Shown: in pieces, positions 44,179 to 52,432 of the stretch
How the letters are laid out: each line of letters opens with the position of its first letter
How positions within the stretch are numbered: position 1 is the first letter of the stretch
Source of the DNA: Luteococcus sp048595755
GTDB taxonomy: Bacteria > Actinomycetota > Actinomycetes > Propionibacteriales > Propionibacteriaceae
Direction: 5' to 3'
NCBI RefSeq assembly: GCF_048595755.1
Contig: NZ_CP184360.1
Location: 1,984,001-2,048,000 of the forward strand
Length of the DNA stretch: 64,000 nucleotides
Position numbers and translations under genes: made by a program
The notes under the pieces: model-generated
Database searches by the model: none
What the model saw: the letters and a program-made list of their open reading frames with translations, nothing else
Told to the model about the DNA's origin: nothing

Positions 44179-44254
44179 CGTCAGAAGTTGGTCGATTTTG
44201 GGCCGCAAAGGAAATATGAACGTGTCGTGCGCCGTATACGTCCAACTTCTGACG
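44179..44254. repeat. Long intergenic palindrome D
   Basis: Perfect 13-base arms (44179-44191, CGTCAGAAGTTGG, and 44242-44254) flank a 50-base spacer in the divergent gap between the esterase-like and HadA-like genes. Its spacer does not resemble elements A to C. Confidence 0.65.
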
Positions 44255-44291
44255 CGCTCGTGGCCTCACCCGGTCTTCGCGACGCTGCCGC

Positions 44292-44307
44292 TAGCCTTGG
44301 ACCCATG
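44292..44307 (+). promoter_or_regulatory. -10 element and leaderless start of the HadA-like gene
   Basis: TAGCCT (44292-44297) is followed by 7 bases and then ATG at 44305, the same geometry as at xth and the NuoB-like gene. Confidence 0.55.
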
Positions 44308-44751
44308 CCGATCACCCCTGAACACATCGGGCGCAGCTACCCGCCCACGGCCCCCTACCGCGTGAGCCGCGCGAAGATCGCCGAGTTCGCGGCGGCGCTC
44401 GGCGGGCGTGAGGGCGGCGACGACAACCCGGCCTACGCGGGGGACGACGCCATCGCACCGCCCACCTTCGCCATCGTCATCGGCGCGCAGGCGTGGGACT
44501 GCCTCTTCGACGATCCGGAGCTGGACCTGGCGCTGATGCGAACCATGCATGCCGACCAGTCCTTCACCTTCCACCGGCCGATGCGCGACGGCGATGACGT
44601 GGTGGCCCAACTCACCATCGAGAAGGTCCGCAACCGGGGCAACACCGACATGGTGACCGTCGGTGTCGAGATGCGCACCGTCCAGGGCGAGGTCGTGTGC
44701 CACGCCACCAGCCAGTTGATCCACACCCGCCCCCAGGAGGACCAGGCATGA
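44305..44751 (+). CDS. HadA-type (MaoC-like N-terminal) dehydratase subunit
   Basis: This 148-residue hotdog-fold protein is related to HadA/HadC, the non-catalytic partner subunits of (3R)-hydroxyacyl dehydratase in FAS-II of mycobacteria: APPTFAIVIGAQAWDCLFDDPEL and QSFTFHRPMRDGDDVV fit the FAS1_DH-like region. It lacks the Asp-His catalytic pair. The order rpmG, hadA, hadB, then tRNA-Trp and secE matches Mycobacterium. As propionibacteria do not make mycolic acids, the substrate must be another fatty acyl chain. It overlaps the next gene by 4 bp. Confidence 0.85.
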   Translation: MPITPEHIGRSYPPTAPYRVSRAKIAEFAAALGGREGGDDNPAYAGDDAIAPPTFAIVIGAQAWDCLFDDPELDLALMRTMHADQSFTFHRPMRDGDDVVAQLTIEKVRNRGNTDMVTVGVEMRTVQGEVVCHATSQLIHTRPQEDQA

Positions 44752-45164
44752 CCTTCGATCCCAGCGCCGTTGCCGTGGGCGACCAACTGCCTGCCCTGGA
44801 CGTGCACATCACCCGCGAGCGAGTGGTGCGCTACTCGGGCGCCTCCACCGACCTCAACCCGATCCACTTCAGTGATCGCCACGCCCAGCGCATCGGCCTG
44901 GACGGCGTGGTGGCCCACGGCATGTGGACCATGGGTACGGCGCTGCGCGTCGTGACCGACTGGTGCGAGGACCCCGCGCGTGTCAAGAGCTACTTCGTGC
45001 GCTTCACTCGTCCCATCCAGGTGCCCGACGACGACCAGGGGGCCGCGGTGCACTTCGCCGGGACGGTCCGTTCGATCGACGACGGCGTCGCCACCATTGC
45101 CCTGGAAGCCACCAGCGGCGACGACAAGGTGCTTGGTGCCGTGAAGGTGGAGGTGCAGCTGTGA
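44748..45164 (+). CDS. HadB-type MaoC dehydratase (catalytic subunit)
   Basis: This 138-residue MaoC-family (R)-hydratase/dehydratase shows RYSGASTDLNPIHFSDRHAQRIGLDGVVAHGMWTMG, with the catalytic Asp and His of the hotdog family. It would form a heterodimer with the upstream protein and catalyse dehydration of (3R)-hydroxyacyl-ACP or -CoA. The ATG overlaps the hadA-like stop and the stop overlaps the murB start, so three genes are translationally coupled. Confidence 0.88.
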   Translation: MTFDPSAVAVGDQLPALDVHITRERVVRYSGASTDLNPIHFSDRHAQRIGLDGVVAHGMWTMGTALRVVTDWCEDPARVKSYFVRFTRPIQVPDDDQGAAVHFAGTVRSIDDGVATIALEATSGDDKVLGAVKVEVQL

Positions 45165-46348
45165 GCCTGCCGATTGATCCCAGCGCCCTGGGCGGGCCCG
45201 CCCAAGGTGAGGACGCCGCCGCATGCGAGACCACCCACGTCGAGGGCACCATCAGCCCCGAGCCGCAGCCGCAGGATTCCTCCCTGCTCCTGGCCGACCA
45301 CACCACGCTGCGGCTGGGTGGTCCGGCGCGACGCGTGGTGGTGGCCACCACCGAGGCGGAGCTCGTGGAGGCGGTACGCGCCGCAGACCAGGCCGGAGAG
45401 CCGCTGTTGGTGCTGTCTGGTGGTTCCAACCTCGTGATCGGTGACGAGGGCTTCGCGGGCACCGTGGTGAAGGTGGCCACCCGGGGCGTGTCCGCCGACG
45501 TCTCCGACTGCGGCGGGGCCGTGGTGACGGTGGCGGCCGGTGAGGTGTGGGACGACTTCGTCGCACACGCCATCCAGAACCAGTGGCGGGGGCTGGAGGC
45601 GCTGTCCGGTATTCCCGGTCTGGTCGGGTCCACCCCGATCCAGAATGTCGGTGCCTACGGCAGCGATGTCTCCCAGACGATCTACCGGGTGCGCACCTAT
45701 GACCGCCAGACAGGGGAGTTGCGCACCTTCACCTCCGGGGAGTGCCAGTTCTCCTACCGCGACTCGATCTTCAAGCAGACCCGGATGCCCGATGGTGGGC
45801 CCACTGGGCGCTACGTCGTGCTCGATGTGACCTTCCAGATGTTGCTCGGCAACCTCAGCGCGCCGATCCGTTACCAGGAGCTCGCCAATCGGCTCGGGGT
45901 GGCCGTGGGGGAGCGCGCCGAGATGGAACAGGTGCGCCAGACCGTGCTCGGACTGCGCGCTGGCAAGGGCATGGTGCTCGACGAGGCCGACCACGACACC
46001 TGGAGTGCCGGCAGTTTCTTCACCAATCCGGTGCTGAGCGCGCAGCAGGCCGACGCGTTGCCCGAGGGGGCTCCTCGCTTCGACGCAGGGCCGGGACGCT
46101 TCAAGTCATCCGCGGCCTGGCTCATCGACCATGCCGGCTTCCACAAGGGCTTCGACGTGGGGGGCAAGGCCAGCCTGAGCACCAAGCACACCCTCGCCCT
46201 GACCAACCGTGGTGGGGCGAGCACGGCGGAACTCGTGGAACTCGCCACCACGGTGCGCGACGGGGTGCTGCGCGAGTTCGGCGTGGAGTTGGTGCCCGAG
46301 CCGGTCCTGGTGAACTGTGCCATCCCTGCTGCCGGGTCGCTCGCGTGA
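45161..46348 (+). CDS. murB: UDP-N-acetylenolpyruvoylglucosamine reductase
   Basis: MurB reduces UDP-GlcNAc-enolpyruvate to UDP-MurNAc with NADPH and FAD in peptidoglycan synthesis. The 395-residue protein has the FAD-binding LLVLSGGSNLVIGDEGFAG, GIPGLVGSTPIQNVGAYG, and the catalytic Ser in GSFFTNPV, with a final VPEPVLVN Glu. It is longer than most because of a ~45-residue Ala/Pro/Glu-rich N-terminus. The GTG at 45161 overlaps the HadB-like stop. A murB next to tRNA-Trp and secE is known from other actinobacteria such as Corynebacterium. Confidence 0.95.
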   Translation: MSLPIDPSALGGPAQGEDAAACETTHVEGTISPEPQPQDSSLLLADHTTLRLGGPARRVVVATTEAELVEAVRAADQAGEPLLVLSGGSNLVIGDEGFAGTVVKVATRGVSADVSDCGGAVVTVAAGEVWDDFVAHAIQNQWRGLEALSGIPGLVGSTPIQNVGAYGSDVSQTIYRVRTYDRQTGELRTFTSGECQFSYRDSIFKQTRMPDGGPTGRYVVLDVTFQMLLGNLSAPIRYQELANRLGVAVGERAEMEQVRQTVLGLRAGKGMVLDEADHDTWSAGSFFTNPVLSAQQADALPEGAPRFDAGPGRFKSSAAWLIDHAGFHKGFDVGGKASLSTKHTLALTNRGGASTAELVELATTVRDGVLREFGVELVPEPVLVNCAIPAAGSLA

Positions 46349-46410
46349 TGCCGTAGGGTGGGTCAACGGTGCGGCTGTCGTCCGCGCTCGTGGGTGCCTC
46401 GCAGGTTCAG

Positions 46411-46440
46411 TTCGACTCTGGAGCCCAAAGGCCCTACACT
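46411..46440 (+). promoter_or_regulatory. Probable promoter for tRNA-Trp and secE-nusG
   Basis: TTCGAC (46411-46416) and TACACT (46435-46440) are 18 bases apart, about 30 bases upstream of tRNA-Trp. Confidence 0.5.
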
Positions 46441-46469
46441 TTTCATCTTGGTGGCGCACGCGTCACTGA

Positions 46470-46542
<73 letters not shown>

Positions 46543-46651
46543 CGAAGCAGGTCATGTGGCCTGCTGAACAGTCCGAAAGCTCGTGGGGGCGAGCACGTCG
46601 ATCCGAGAAGGGTCTACCGAGCAAGCCGAGAGGCGAGAACGAAGGAACACA

Positions 46652-47347
46652 GTGACCGACGACAAGACGCGCAACTCTTTTGATGACGCGACGAGTGAGT
46701 CGGACCAGGGGCAGTTCCAGGACGTTCCCTCCGGCGAAGAGCTCGCCCAGCATCACGATTCCGCCGCTGCGGTGGATCCGGCAGATGTCACCGATCCCGA
46801 GGCCGAGGAGCTTCGTGGTGAGCCGGTGGAGGATCCCACTCCCGGTCACGCCGATCCCGAGGACATGGTGATCGACGACGAGGCCCAGCTGCGGGAGGCC
46901 GAGCGGGTTGCCGCCCAGGCGCGTTCCTCGCGCCCCGTGCGACGCAAGCGCAGCGAGGCCCCGGCCGGTGGCGAGTCCACCGGGTCGCAGGCCGGTGACG
47001 GGGCCGAGGCGGCCGCCCAGCCCGTGATTCCCCGTCCGGTTCGTCGCAAGCGTTCCACCGAGGAGGCGCCCGAAGAGGCCCCCGCCGAGGGCGGGGCGTC
47101 TGTTCGTCGCGTCGACCGGACGAAGGCGGCCTCGCAGAACAAGGCCGTCGCCGAGCGCAAGCGCACCACCCCCGCGGCTTTCGTGGGGCAGTCGGCCGGC
47201 GAGCTGCGCAAGGTCATCTGGCCCACGGGTGCCCAGCTCAGCCAGTACTTCGTCGTGGTTCTGCTGTTCGTCCTGTTCATCGTTGCCTATGTCGGACTTC
47301 TGGACCCCGCCTTCGGTTGGGTCATGCTGAAGTTCCTCGGCAAGTGA
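46652..47347 (+). CDS. secE: Preprotein translocase subunit SecE with long N-terminal extension
   Basis: SecE stabilises SecY in the Sec translocon. The C-terminal ~60 residues hold the family core: GELRKVIWPTGAQL, followed by a single transmembrane helix (FVVVLLFVLFIVAYVGLL). The preceding ~170 residues are hydrophilic, acidic and Pro/Ala/Arg-rich with two PVRRKRS repeats and are probably disordered; the whole protein is 231 aa, far longer than the usual 60-125. The GTG start at 46652 follows GAAGGAACACA. The next gene is nusG. Confidence 0.93.
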   Translation: MTDDKTRNSFDDATSESDQGQFQDVPSGEELAQHHDSAAAVDPADVTDPEAEELRGEPVEDPTPGHADPEDMVIDDEAQLREAERVAAQARSSRPVRRKRSEAPAGGESTGSQAGDGAEAAAQPVIPRPVRRKRSTEEAPEEAPAEGGASVRRVDRTKAASQNKAVAERKRTTPAAFVGQSAGELRKVIWPTGAQLSQYFVVVLLFVLFIVAYVGLLDPAFGWVMLKFLGK

Positions 47348-47372
47348 CCCAGCCCAACCAACGGAGATTCAC

Positions 47373-48209
47373 GTGACCAATCCTGAATTCGACGAGTCCG
47401 TCGACGAGACCCCCGAGGTCGAGATCGATCTTGGGCAGTTCGACGACGGCAACGAGACCGAGGCTCCCGAGCAGGAGTTGAACCTCGACTTCGGTGAGGA
47501 CCTCGCCGACGAGGCCGACAAGATCGAGCTGAACTTCGGCGACGACGAGGACGAGGCCGAGGAGGAGTCGGCCGAGGACGACGCCGACGCCGATGCTGCG
47601 CTCGAGACCGCGCTGGAGGAACTGCGCGAGGAGCTGCGCGGCAAGTTCGGCGACTGGTACGTCATCCACACCTACTCCGGCATGGAGAACCGTGTGAAGC
47701 AGAACCTGGACGCCCGCGTCCAGACGCTGAACATGGAGGACTACATCTTCGAGACGATCGTTCCCACGGAACAGGCCGTCGAGATCCGCAACGGTGCCCG
47801 CAAGACGGTCACCCGCACCGTGCTGCCCGGCTACGTGCTGGTGCGCATGGACCTGACCGACGAGTCGTGGGGCACCGTGCGCCACACCCCGTCGGTGACC
47901 GGGTTCGTGGGCAACGGCCAGACGCCGGTTCCGCTGAGCCTGGACGAGGTGGAGCGTATGCTCACCCCGTCGGTGGCCGCGCGGGTGGCAGCCGAGCAGG
48001 TGACCCCGACTCCGCGCACCCGCAAGAAGGTGGAGGTCGTCGACTTCGCGGTTGGCGACTCCGTCCAGGTGGTCGACGGCCCGTTCGCGGGCGTCCATGC
48101 CACCATCACCGAGATCAACGTGAACAGCCAGCGCCTGAAGGCCCTCGTCGAGATCTTGGGTCGCGAGACCCCGGTCGACCTGACCTTCCCGCAGATCGCT
48201 CGTATCTGA
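47373..48209 (+). CDS. nusG: Transcription termination/antitermination factor NusG
   Basis: NusG binds RNA polymerase and modulates elongation and termination. After an ~85-residue, strongly acidic N-terminal extension (ETPEVEIDLGQFDDGNE, DEDEAEEESAEDDADADA), the NGN domain begins at GDWYVIHTYSGMENRVKQNL, and the KOW domain follows (GDSVQVVDGPFAGVHATITEIN). It has 278 aa. Similar acidic extensions are common in actinobacterial NusG. The GTG at 47373 is preceded by CGGAG. Confidence 0.95.
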   Translation: MTNPEFDESVDETPEVEIDLGQFDDGNETEAPEQELNLDFGEDLADEADKIELNFGDDEDEAEEESAEDDADADAALETALEELREELRGKFGDWYVIHTYSGMENRVKQNLDARVQTLNMEDYIFETIVPTEQAVEIRNGARKTVTRTVLPGYVLVRMDLTDESWGTVRHTPSVTGFVGNGQTPVPLSLDEVERMLTPSVAARVAAEQVTPTPRTRKKVEVVDFAVGDSVQVVDGPFAGVHATITEINVNSQRLKALVEILGRETPVDLTFPQIARI

Positions 48210-48303
48210 CGGCGGTTCACGTCGGGTCGAGCCGCCAGTTCGGCCCACAGCACCACCCGTGGCGACGCATCCCGTGTCGCCCAGCCAAGAAAAGGACCCA
48301 AAC

Positions 48304-48732
48304 ATGCCTCCCAAGAAGAAGGTAGCGGCGCTCGTCAAGGTCGCCCTGCAGGCGGGTGCAGCCACTCCCGCACCGCCGGTCGGTACCGCCCTCGGCCCGC
48401 ACGGCGTCAACATCATGGAGTTCTGCAAGGCGTACAACGCCAAGACGGAATCCCAGCGTGGAAACATCGTCCCCGTCGAGATCACCATCTACGAGGACCG
48501 CACCTTCACCTTCATCACGAAGACCCCGCCGGCCGCCGAGCTGATCAAGAAGGCCGCCGGTCTGAGCAAGGGCTCCGCCGCTCCGCACAAGGACAAGGTG
48601 GGCAAGCTCACCGCTGACCAGGTGCGCGAGATCGCCACGACCAAGCTGCCTGACCTCAACGCGAATGACGTCGAGCAGGCCATGAAGATCGTCGCCGGCA
48701 CCGCCCGTTCGATGGGCGTCACCGTCGAGTGA
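48304..48732 (+). CDS. rplK: 50S ribosomal protein L11
   Basis: L11 is part of the GTPase-associated centre of the large subunit. The 142-residue sequence is highly typical: KKKVAALVKVALQAGAATPAPPVGTALGPHGVNIMEFCKAYNAKT, with the proline-rich N-terminal segment, and ending MKIVAGTARSMGVTVE. The ATG at 48304 follows AAGAAAAGGACC. It is followed after 118 bp by rplA, a gap with no clear terminator, so both are likely to share a transcript. Confidence 0.97.
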   Translation: MPPKKKVAALVKVALQAGAATPAPPVGTALGPHGVNIMEFCKAYNAKTESQRGNIVPVEITIYEDRTFTFITKTPPAAELIKKAAGLSKGSAAPHKDKVGKLTADQVREIATTKLPDLNANDVEQAMKIVAGTARSMGVTVE

Positions 48733-48850
48733 TGCTCCTGCCGCCCCACAGCGGGTGGCATTCCCCTGGGAGGGCCGGCGCGGCCCATACCAGAACCTGG
48801 TGGATCAGCCCACGAGGCTGACTGCAACACGAAAGTTAGGAACCAGATCA

Positions 48851-49555
48851 ATGAAGCGCAGCAAGGCCTACCGGGCCGCAGCAGAAAAGCGTGACGAGAA
48901 CGAGCTCTACTCCCCGGAGAAGGCTCTGGAGATCGTCAAGGCCGGCGTCTCGGCCAAGTTCGACGAGACCGTTGACGTCGCCATGCGTCTCGGCGTCGAC
49001 CCCCGCAAGGCGGACCAGATGGTCCGCGGCACGGTCAACCTCCCGCACGGCACCGGCAAGACGGCAAGGGTCCTTGTCTTCGCCAATGGCGCCAATGCCG
49101 AAGCGGCCATCGCCGCCGGCGCGGACGAGGTTGGCTCGGACGAGCTGATCGAGAAGGTGGCTGGCGGCTACCTCGACTTCGACGCCGTCGTTGCCACCCC
49201 CGACCTGATGGGCAAGGTCGGTCGCCTGGGCCGCGTCCTGGGCCCCCGTGGCCTGATGCCGAACCCCAAGACCGGCACCGTGACCATGGACGTCGCCAAG
49301 GCCGTCAGCGACATCAAGGGAGGCAAGATCGAGTTCCGCGTGGACCGTCACGCCAACCTGCACTTCCTGATCGGCAAGGCCTCCTTCTCGCAGCAGCAGA
49401 TCGTGGAGAACTACTTCGCCGCCCTGGATGAGATCCTGCGTCTGAAGCCGAGCTCCTCGAAGGGCCGCTACATCAAGAAGATCTCCGTGTCTTCGACGAT
49501 GGGCCCGGGCGTCGCCATCGATCCCAGCAAGGTGAAGCCCTCCGAAGAGGCCTGA
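48851..49555 (+). CDS. rplA: 50S ribosomal protein L1
   Basis: L1 forms the L1 stalk and in other bacteria autoregulates rplKA. The 234-residue protein includes the RGTVNLPHGTGKTARVLVFA and LGPRGLMPNPKTGTVTMDVAKAV motifs. The ATG at 48851 begins the family-typical MKRSKAYRAAAEK; longer in-frame starts lack homology. A compound hairpin terminator follows, and rplJL lie further down, separated by two unrelated genes. Confidence 0.97.
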   Translation: MKRSKAYRAAAEKRDENELYSPEKALEIVKAGVSAKFDETVDVAMRLGVDPRKADQMVRGTVNLPHGTGKTARVLVFANGANAEAAIAAGADEVGSDELIEKVAGGYLDFDAVVATPDLMGKVGRLGRVLGPRGLMPNPKTGTVTMDVAKAVSDIKGGKIEFRVDRHANLHFLIGKASFSQQQIVENYFAALDEILRLKPSSSKGRYIKKISVSSTMGPGVAIDPSKVKPSEEA

Positions 49556-49574
49556 GCAAGACCCTGAACAGTGA

Positions 49575-49607
49575 GAACTCCCCGTCAGCCCGGCTGGTGG
49601 GGAGTTC
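49575..49607 (+). terminator. Hairpin terminator after rplA
   Basis: GAACTCCCC (49575-49583) pairs with GGGGAGTTC (49599-49607), with an additional inner CAGCC/GGCTG pairing, 20 bases after the rplA stop. Confidence 0.7.
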
Positions 49608-49691
49608 CCGCATTGTCATGCTCTTTCCACCGGTGGCGAAACCCCGGGCGCAGGCTTGGAACCGCCCGCAGTTGGCTGGTTGCGTGGAGGC

Positions 49692-52361
49692 ATGCGCGAA
49701 GCCGTGGCGAAGACCGCCGAAGGAAGACGACTGGCCCACTCTGCAAGCCAAGATGCTGCCTGGCGGCGGTGGGGGCCCTACGTGTCCGCGCGCCAGTGGG
49801 GCACCGTCCGGGAGGACTACTCCGCCGATGGTGCCGCGTGGGCCGACTTCCCCTTCGACCAGGCCCACACCCGCGCCTTCCGGTGGGGTGAGGATGGCCT
49901 GGCGGGCATCTGTGACCGCTACGGCTTCCTCAACCTGGCGGTTGCGTTGTGGAATGGTCGCGACGACCGGCTCAAGGAGCGACTCTTCGGGCTGACCGGT
50001 CCGGAGGGCAACCACGGCGAGGACGTCAAGGAGTACTACTGGGCGTTGGACGCCACGCCCACCCATTCGTGGGCGCAGTGGCTCTACCGCTATCCGCAGG
50101 CCGCCTTCCCGTACCAGCAGTTGCGCGATGCCAATCGCGAGCGCGGCTACGAGGTGGACGAGTACGAGCTGGCCGACACGGGTGTGCTGGACCAGAACCG
50201 CTTCTTCGACCTGACCGTCACCCACGCGAAGGTGGACTCGGGAGATCTGTGCATCGTCTACGAGGCCACCAACCACGGCCCGGAGGCGGCCGCGCTGCAT
50301 CTGGTCCCGCAGTTGTGGTTCCGCAACACCTGGTCCTGGGGACGCGACCGTCGTCGGGCATCGATGCAGCAGAAGCAGACCAGCCAGCAGCAGGACTTCG
50401 TGCGGGTCAGCGCCGAGCATGCCTGGCTCAACGAGTACACGCTGGCCGCGGAGGGCGAACCGCGGGTGTTGTGGTGTGACAACGAGACCGACGAGGTCGC
50501 CTCCTTCGGGGCCGCGCACAACAGCCACCCCCATCCGAAGAGCGCGGTGGACCGCGCCATCGTGCACGGCGACGATTCGCTGCTCAGCCCGGACCCGAAT
50601 GGCACCAAGGTCGCCTTCGACTACTTCTTCGACGCTGTCCAGCCCGGCCAGACGGTGCGAGTGCGGCTGCGGCTCAGCGCTGGCGACGGGCCGCACCAGC
50701 CCTTCGACGAGGGCTTCGAGCAGGCCTTGGCGCAGCGACGTGCCGAGGCCGACGAGTTCTATGCCGCCGTCATCCCGTCCGAGGTCGATGACGTGGACCG
50801 GCTGGTCGCACGCCGTGCCTTCGCCGGACTGAACTGGGGCAAGCAGCTCTACCGCTACTCGGTGCGTGAATGGCTGGAGGGCGATCCCACCGGGCCGCAA
50901 CCTCCGGCCGAGCGTCGCGCGCCTGAGCCGCTCGGGCGCAACACGGCTTGGCAGCACCTGGACCTGGCCGACGTGATCTCCATGCCCGACGACTGGGAGT
51001 ACCCATGGTTCGCCTCCTGGGACCTGGCCTTCCACGCCGTGGCGCTGGCCCACGTCGATCCGGCCTTCGCCAAGCAGCAGCTCCTGCTGATCTGCCGGGA
51101 GTGGTCGCAGCACCCGGACGGCCAGCTGCCGGCCTATGAGTGGAGCTTCTCCGACGTCAATCCGCCGGTACACGCTTGGGCGGCATGGCTCGTCTACCAG
51201 GCCGACGGGGCCGATGACACCGACTTCCTGACCCGCATCATGACCAAGTTGCTGCTCAACTTCGGGTGGTGGGTCAACCGCAAGGACGAGGCCGGCAATG
51301 AGCTCTTCGAGGGTGGCTTCCTGGGGATGGACAACATCTCCGTCTTCGATCGCTCCGGCCAGCTGCCAGACGGGTGGCGCCTGGAACAGTCGGATGCCAC
51401 CAGTTGGATCGCCTTCTTCTGTCTGCGCATGCTGCGCATCGCCGAGGAATTGGCGCTGACCAGCCCGGCGTGGGGCGACGTGGCGACCACCTTCATGGAG
51501 CGCTTCCTGTCCATCTCACGGGCCGTGGAGAACTTCGGCGGCGAGGGGCGGAGCCTGTGGGATGAGCAGGACGGCTTCTTCTACGACATCCTGGTGGGCG
51601 ACGACGGTGCGGTCGATCCGGTTCGGGTGCGCTCCCTGGTGGGCCTGGTGCCCTTGCTGGCGGTCTCGAATACCCCCGCGGGGCTGGCCTCCAAGGTTCC
51701 CGACCTGGAGGAGCGGCGGGTCTGGTTGGTGCGCAACCGGCCGGATCTGTCCCGCTATCTGCTCACCGAGGCCGGCGAGGACGGCCAGGAGGGGAGCATG
51801 AGCCTCTCGCTCGTGGACCGGGACCGCTACCCGCGGATCCTGGGCCGCCTCTTCGACGAAGGGGAGTTCCTGTCCGACTTCGGCATCCGCTCACTGAGCG
51901 CGGCCTACCGGGAGGGACGTCAGCTGGATCTGACCGGTCAGCGGATGCACATGCAGTACGTCCCGGGTTACTCCGCGGACGGCATGTTCGGGGGCAACTC
52001 CAATTGGCGCGGGCCCATCTGGTTCCCGCTGAACGCCCTGCTCGTCGATGCCCTGCGCACCCGTGCACAGGGCGTGGGTGGTGACTTCGAGGTGGAGTTC
52101 CCGACCGGATCGGGGCAGCGGATGGGGCTTGCCGAGGCCGCAGACCGGATCGAGCAGCGACTGCTGGACCTGTTCCGCCCCGGACCCGACGGGCGTCGCC
52201 CCGGAGCGCAGCGCGACCAGCCCTCGGGAGAACTGTGGGACTGCCACCCGGTCTTCAGCGAATACTTCAACGGCGACGACGGCACCGGCCTGGGCGCCAG
52301 CCACCAGACCGGCTGGACCGCGATGGCGGCACACATGATCTGCACACGACGGGAGTCATGA
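49692..52361 (+). CDS. GH63-type (MGH1-like) glycoside hydrolase
   Basis: This cytoplasmic protein of about 889 aa belongs to the mannosylglycerate-hydrolase/glucosidase-like group of glycoside hydrolase family 63. Telling segments are DVKEYYWALDATPTHSWAQWLYRYPQ, the central FASWDLAFHAVALAHVDPAFAKQQLLLI and GQLPAYEWSFSDVNPPVHAWA, and FGGNSNWRGPIWFPLNALLVDAL; the DLAF and WRGPIW segments hold the acidic residues expected at the (alpha/alpha)6 active site. It has no signal peptide. The ATG at 49692 sits close to GGAGG, so the start is uncertain. Substrate unknown; glycogen, trehalose or mannosyl-glycerate-type sugars are candidates. Confidence 0.82.
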   Translation: MREAVAKTAEGRRLAHSASQDAAWRRWGPYVSARQWGTVREDYSADGAAWADFPFDQAHTRAFRWGEDGLAGICDRYGFLNLAVALWNGRDDRLKERLFGLTGPEGNHGEDVKEYYWALDATPTHSWAQWLYRYPQAAFPYQQLRDANRERGYEVDEYELADTGVLDQNRFFDLTVTHAKVDSGDLCIVYEATNHGPEAAALHLVPQLWFRNTWSWGRDRRRASMQQKQTSQQQDFVRVSAEHAWLNEYTLAAEGEPRVLWCDNETDEVASFGAAHNSHPHPKSAVDRAIVHGDDSLLSPDPNGTKVAFDYFFDAVQPGQTVRVRLRLSAGDGPHQPFDEGFEQALAQRRAEADEFYAAVIPSEVDDVDRLVARRAFAGLNWGKQLYRYSVREWLEGDPTGPQPPAERRAPEPLGRNTAWQHLDLADVISMPDDWEYPWFASWDLAFHAVALAHVDPAFAKQQLLLICREWSQHPDGQLPAYEWSFSDVNPPVHAWAAWLVYQADGADDTDFLTRIMTKLLLNFGWWVNRKDEAGNELFEGGFLGMDNISVFDRSGQLPDGWRLEQSDATSWIAFFCLRMLRIAEELALTSPAWGDVATTFMERFLSISRAVENFGGEGRSLWDEQDGFFYDILVGDDGAVDPVRVRSLVGLVPLLAVSNTPAGLASKVPDLEERRVWLVRNRPDLSRYLLTEAGEDGQEGSMSLSLVDRDRYPRILGRLFDEGEFLSDFGIRSLSAAYREGRQLDLTGQRMHMQYVPGYSADGMFGGNSNWRGPIWFPLNALLVDALRTRAQGVGGDFEVEFPTGSGQRMGLAEAADRIEQRLLDLFRPGPDGRRPGAQRDQPSGELWDCHPVFSEYFNGDDGTGLGASHQTGWTAMAAHMICTRRES

Positions 52362-52364
52362 ACG

Positions 52365-52403
52365 CCGTCGGGCCCGGTCCTTCGAGAGGACCGGGCCCGA
52401 CGG
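52365..52403. terminator. Bidirectional hairpin terminator
   Basis: A 17-bp stem (52365-52381 with 52387-52403) around a TCGAG loop lies between the convergent GH63 and NlpC/P60 genes. Confidence 0.85.
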
Positions 52404-52432
52404 GCGATGTTCAGCGGCTGCCGCTGGCAGGA

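Noticed and set aside
48733..48850. L1-binding leader between rplK and rplA
   Set aside because: Some loosely similar bases occur, but I could not draw a convincing L1 motif.
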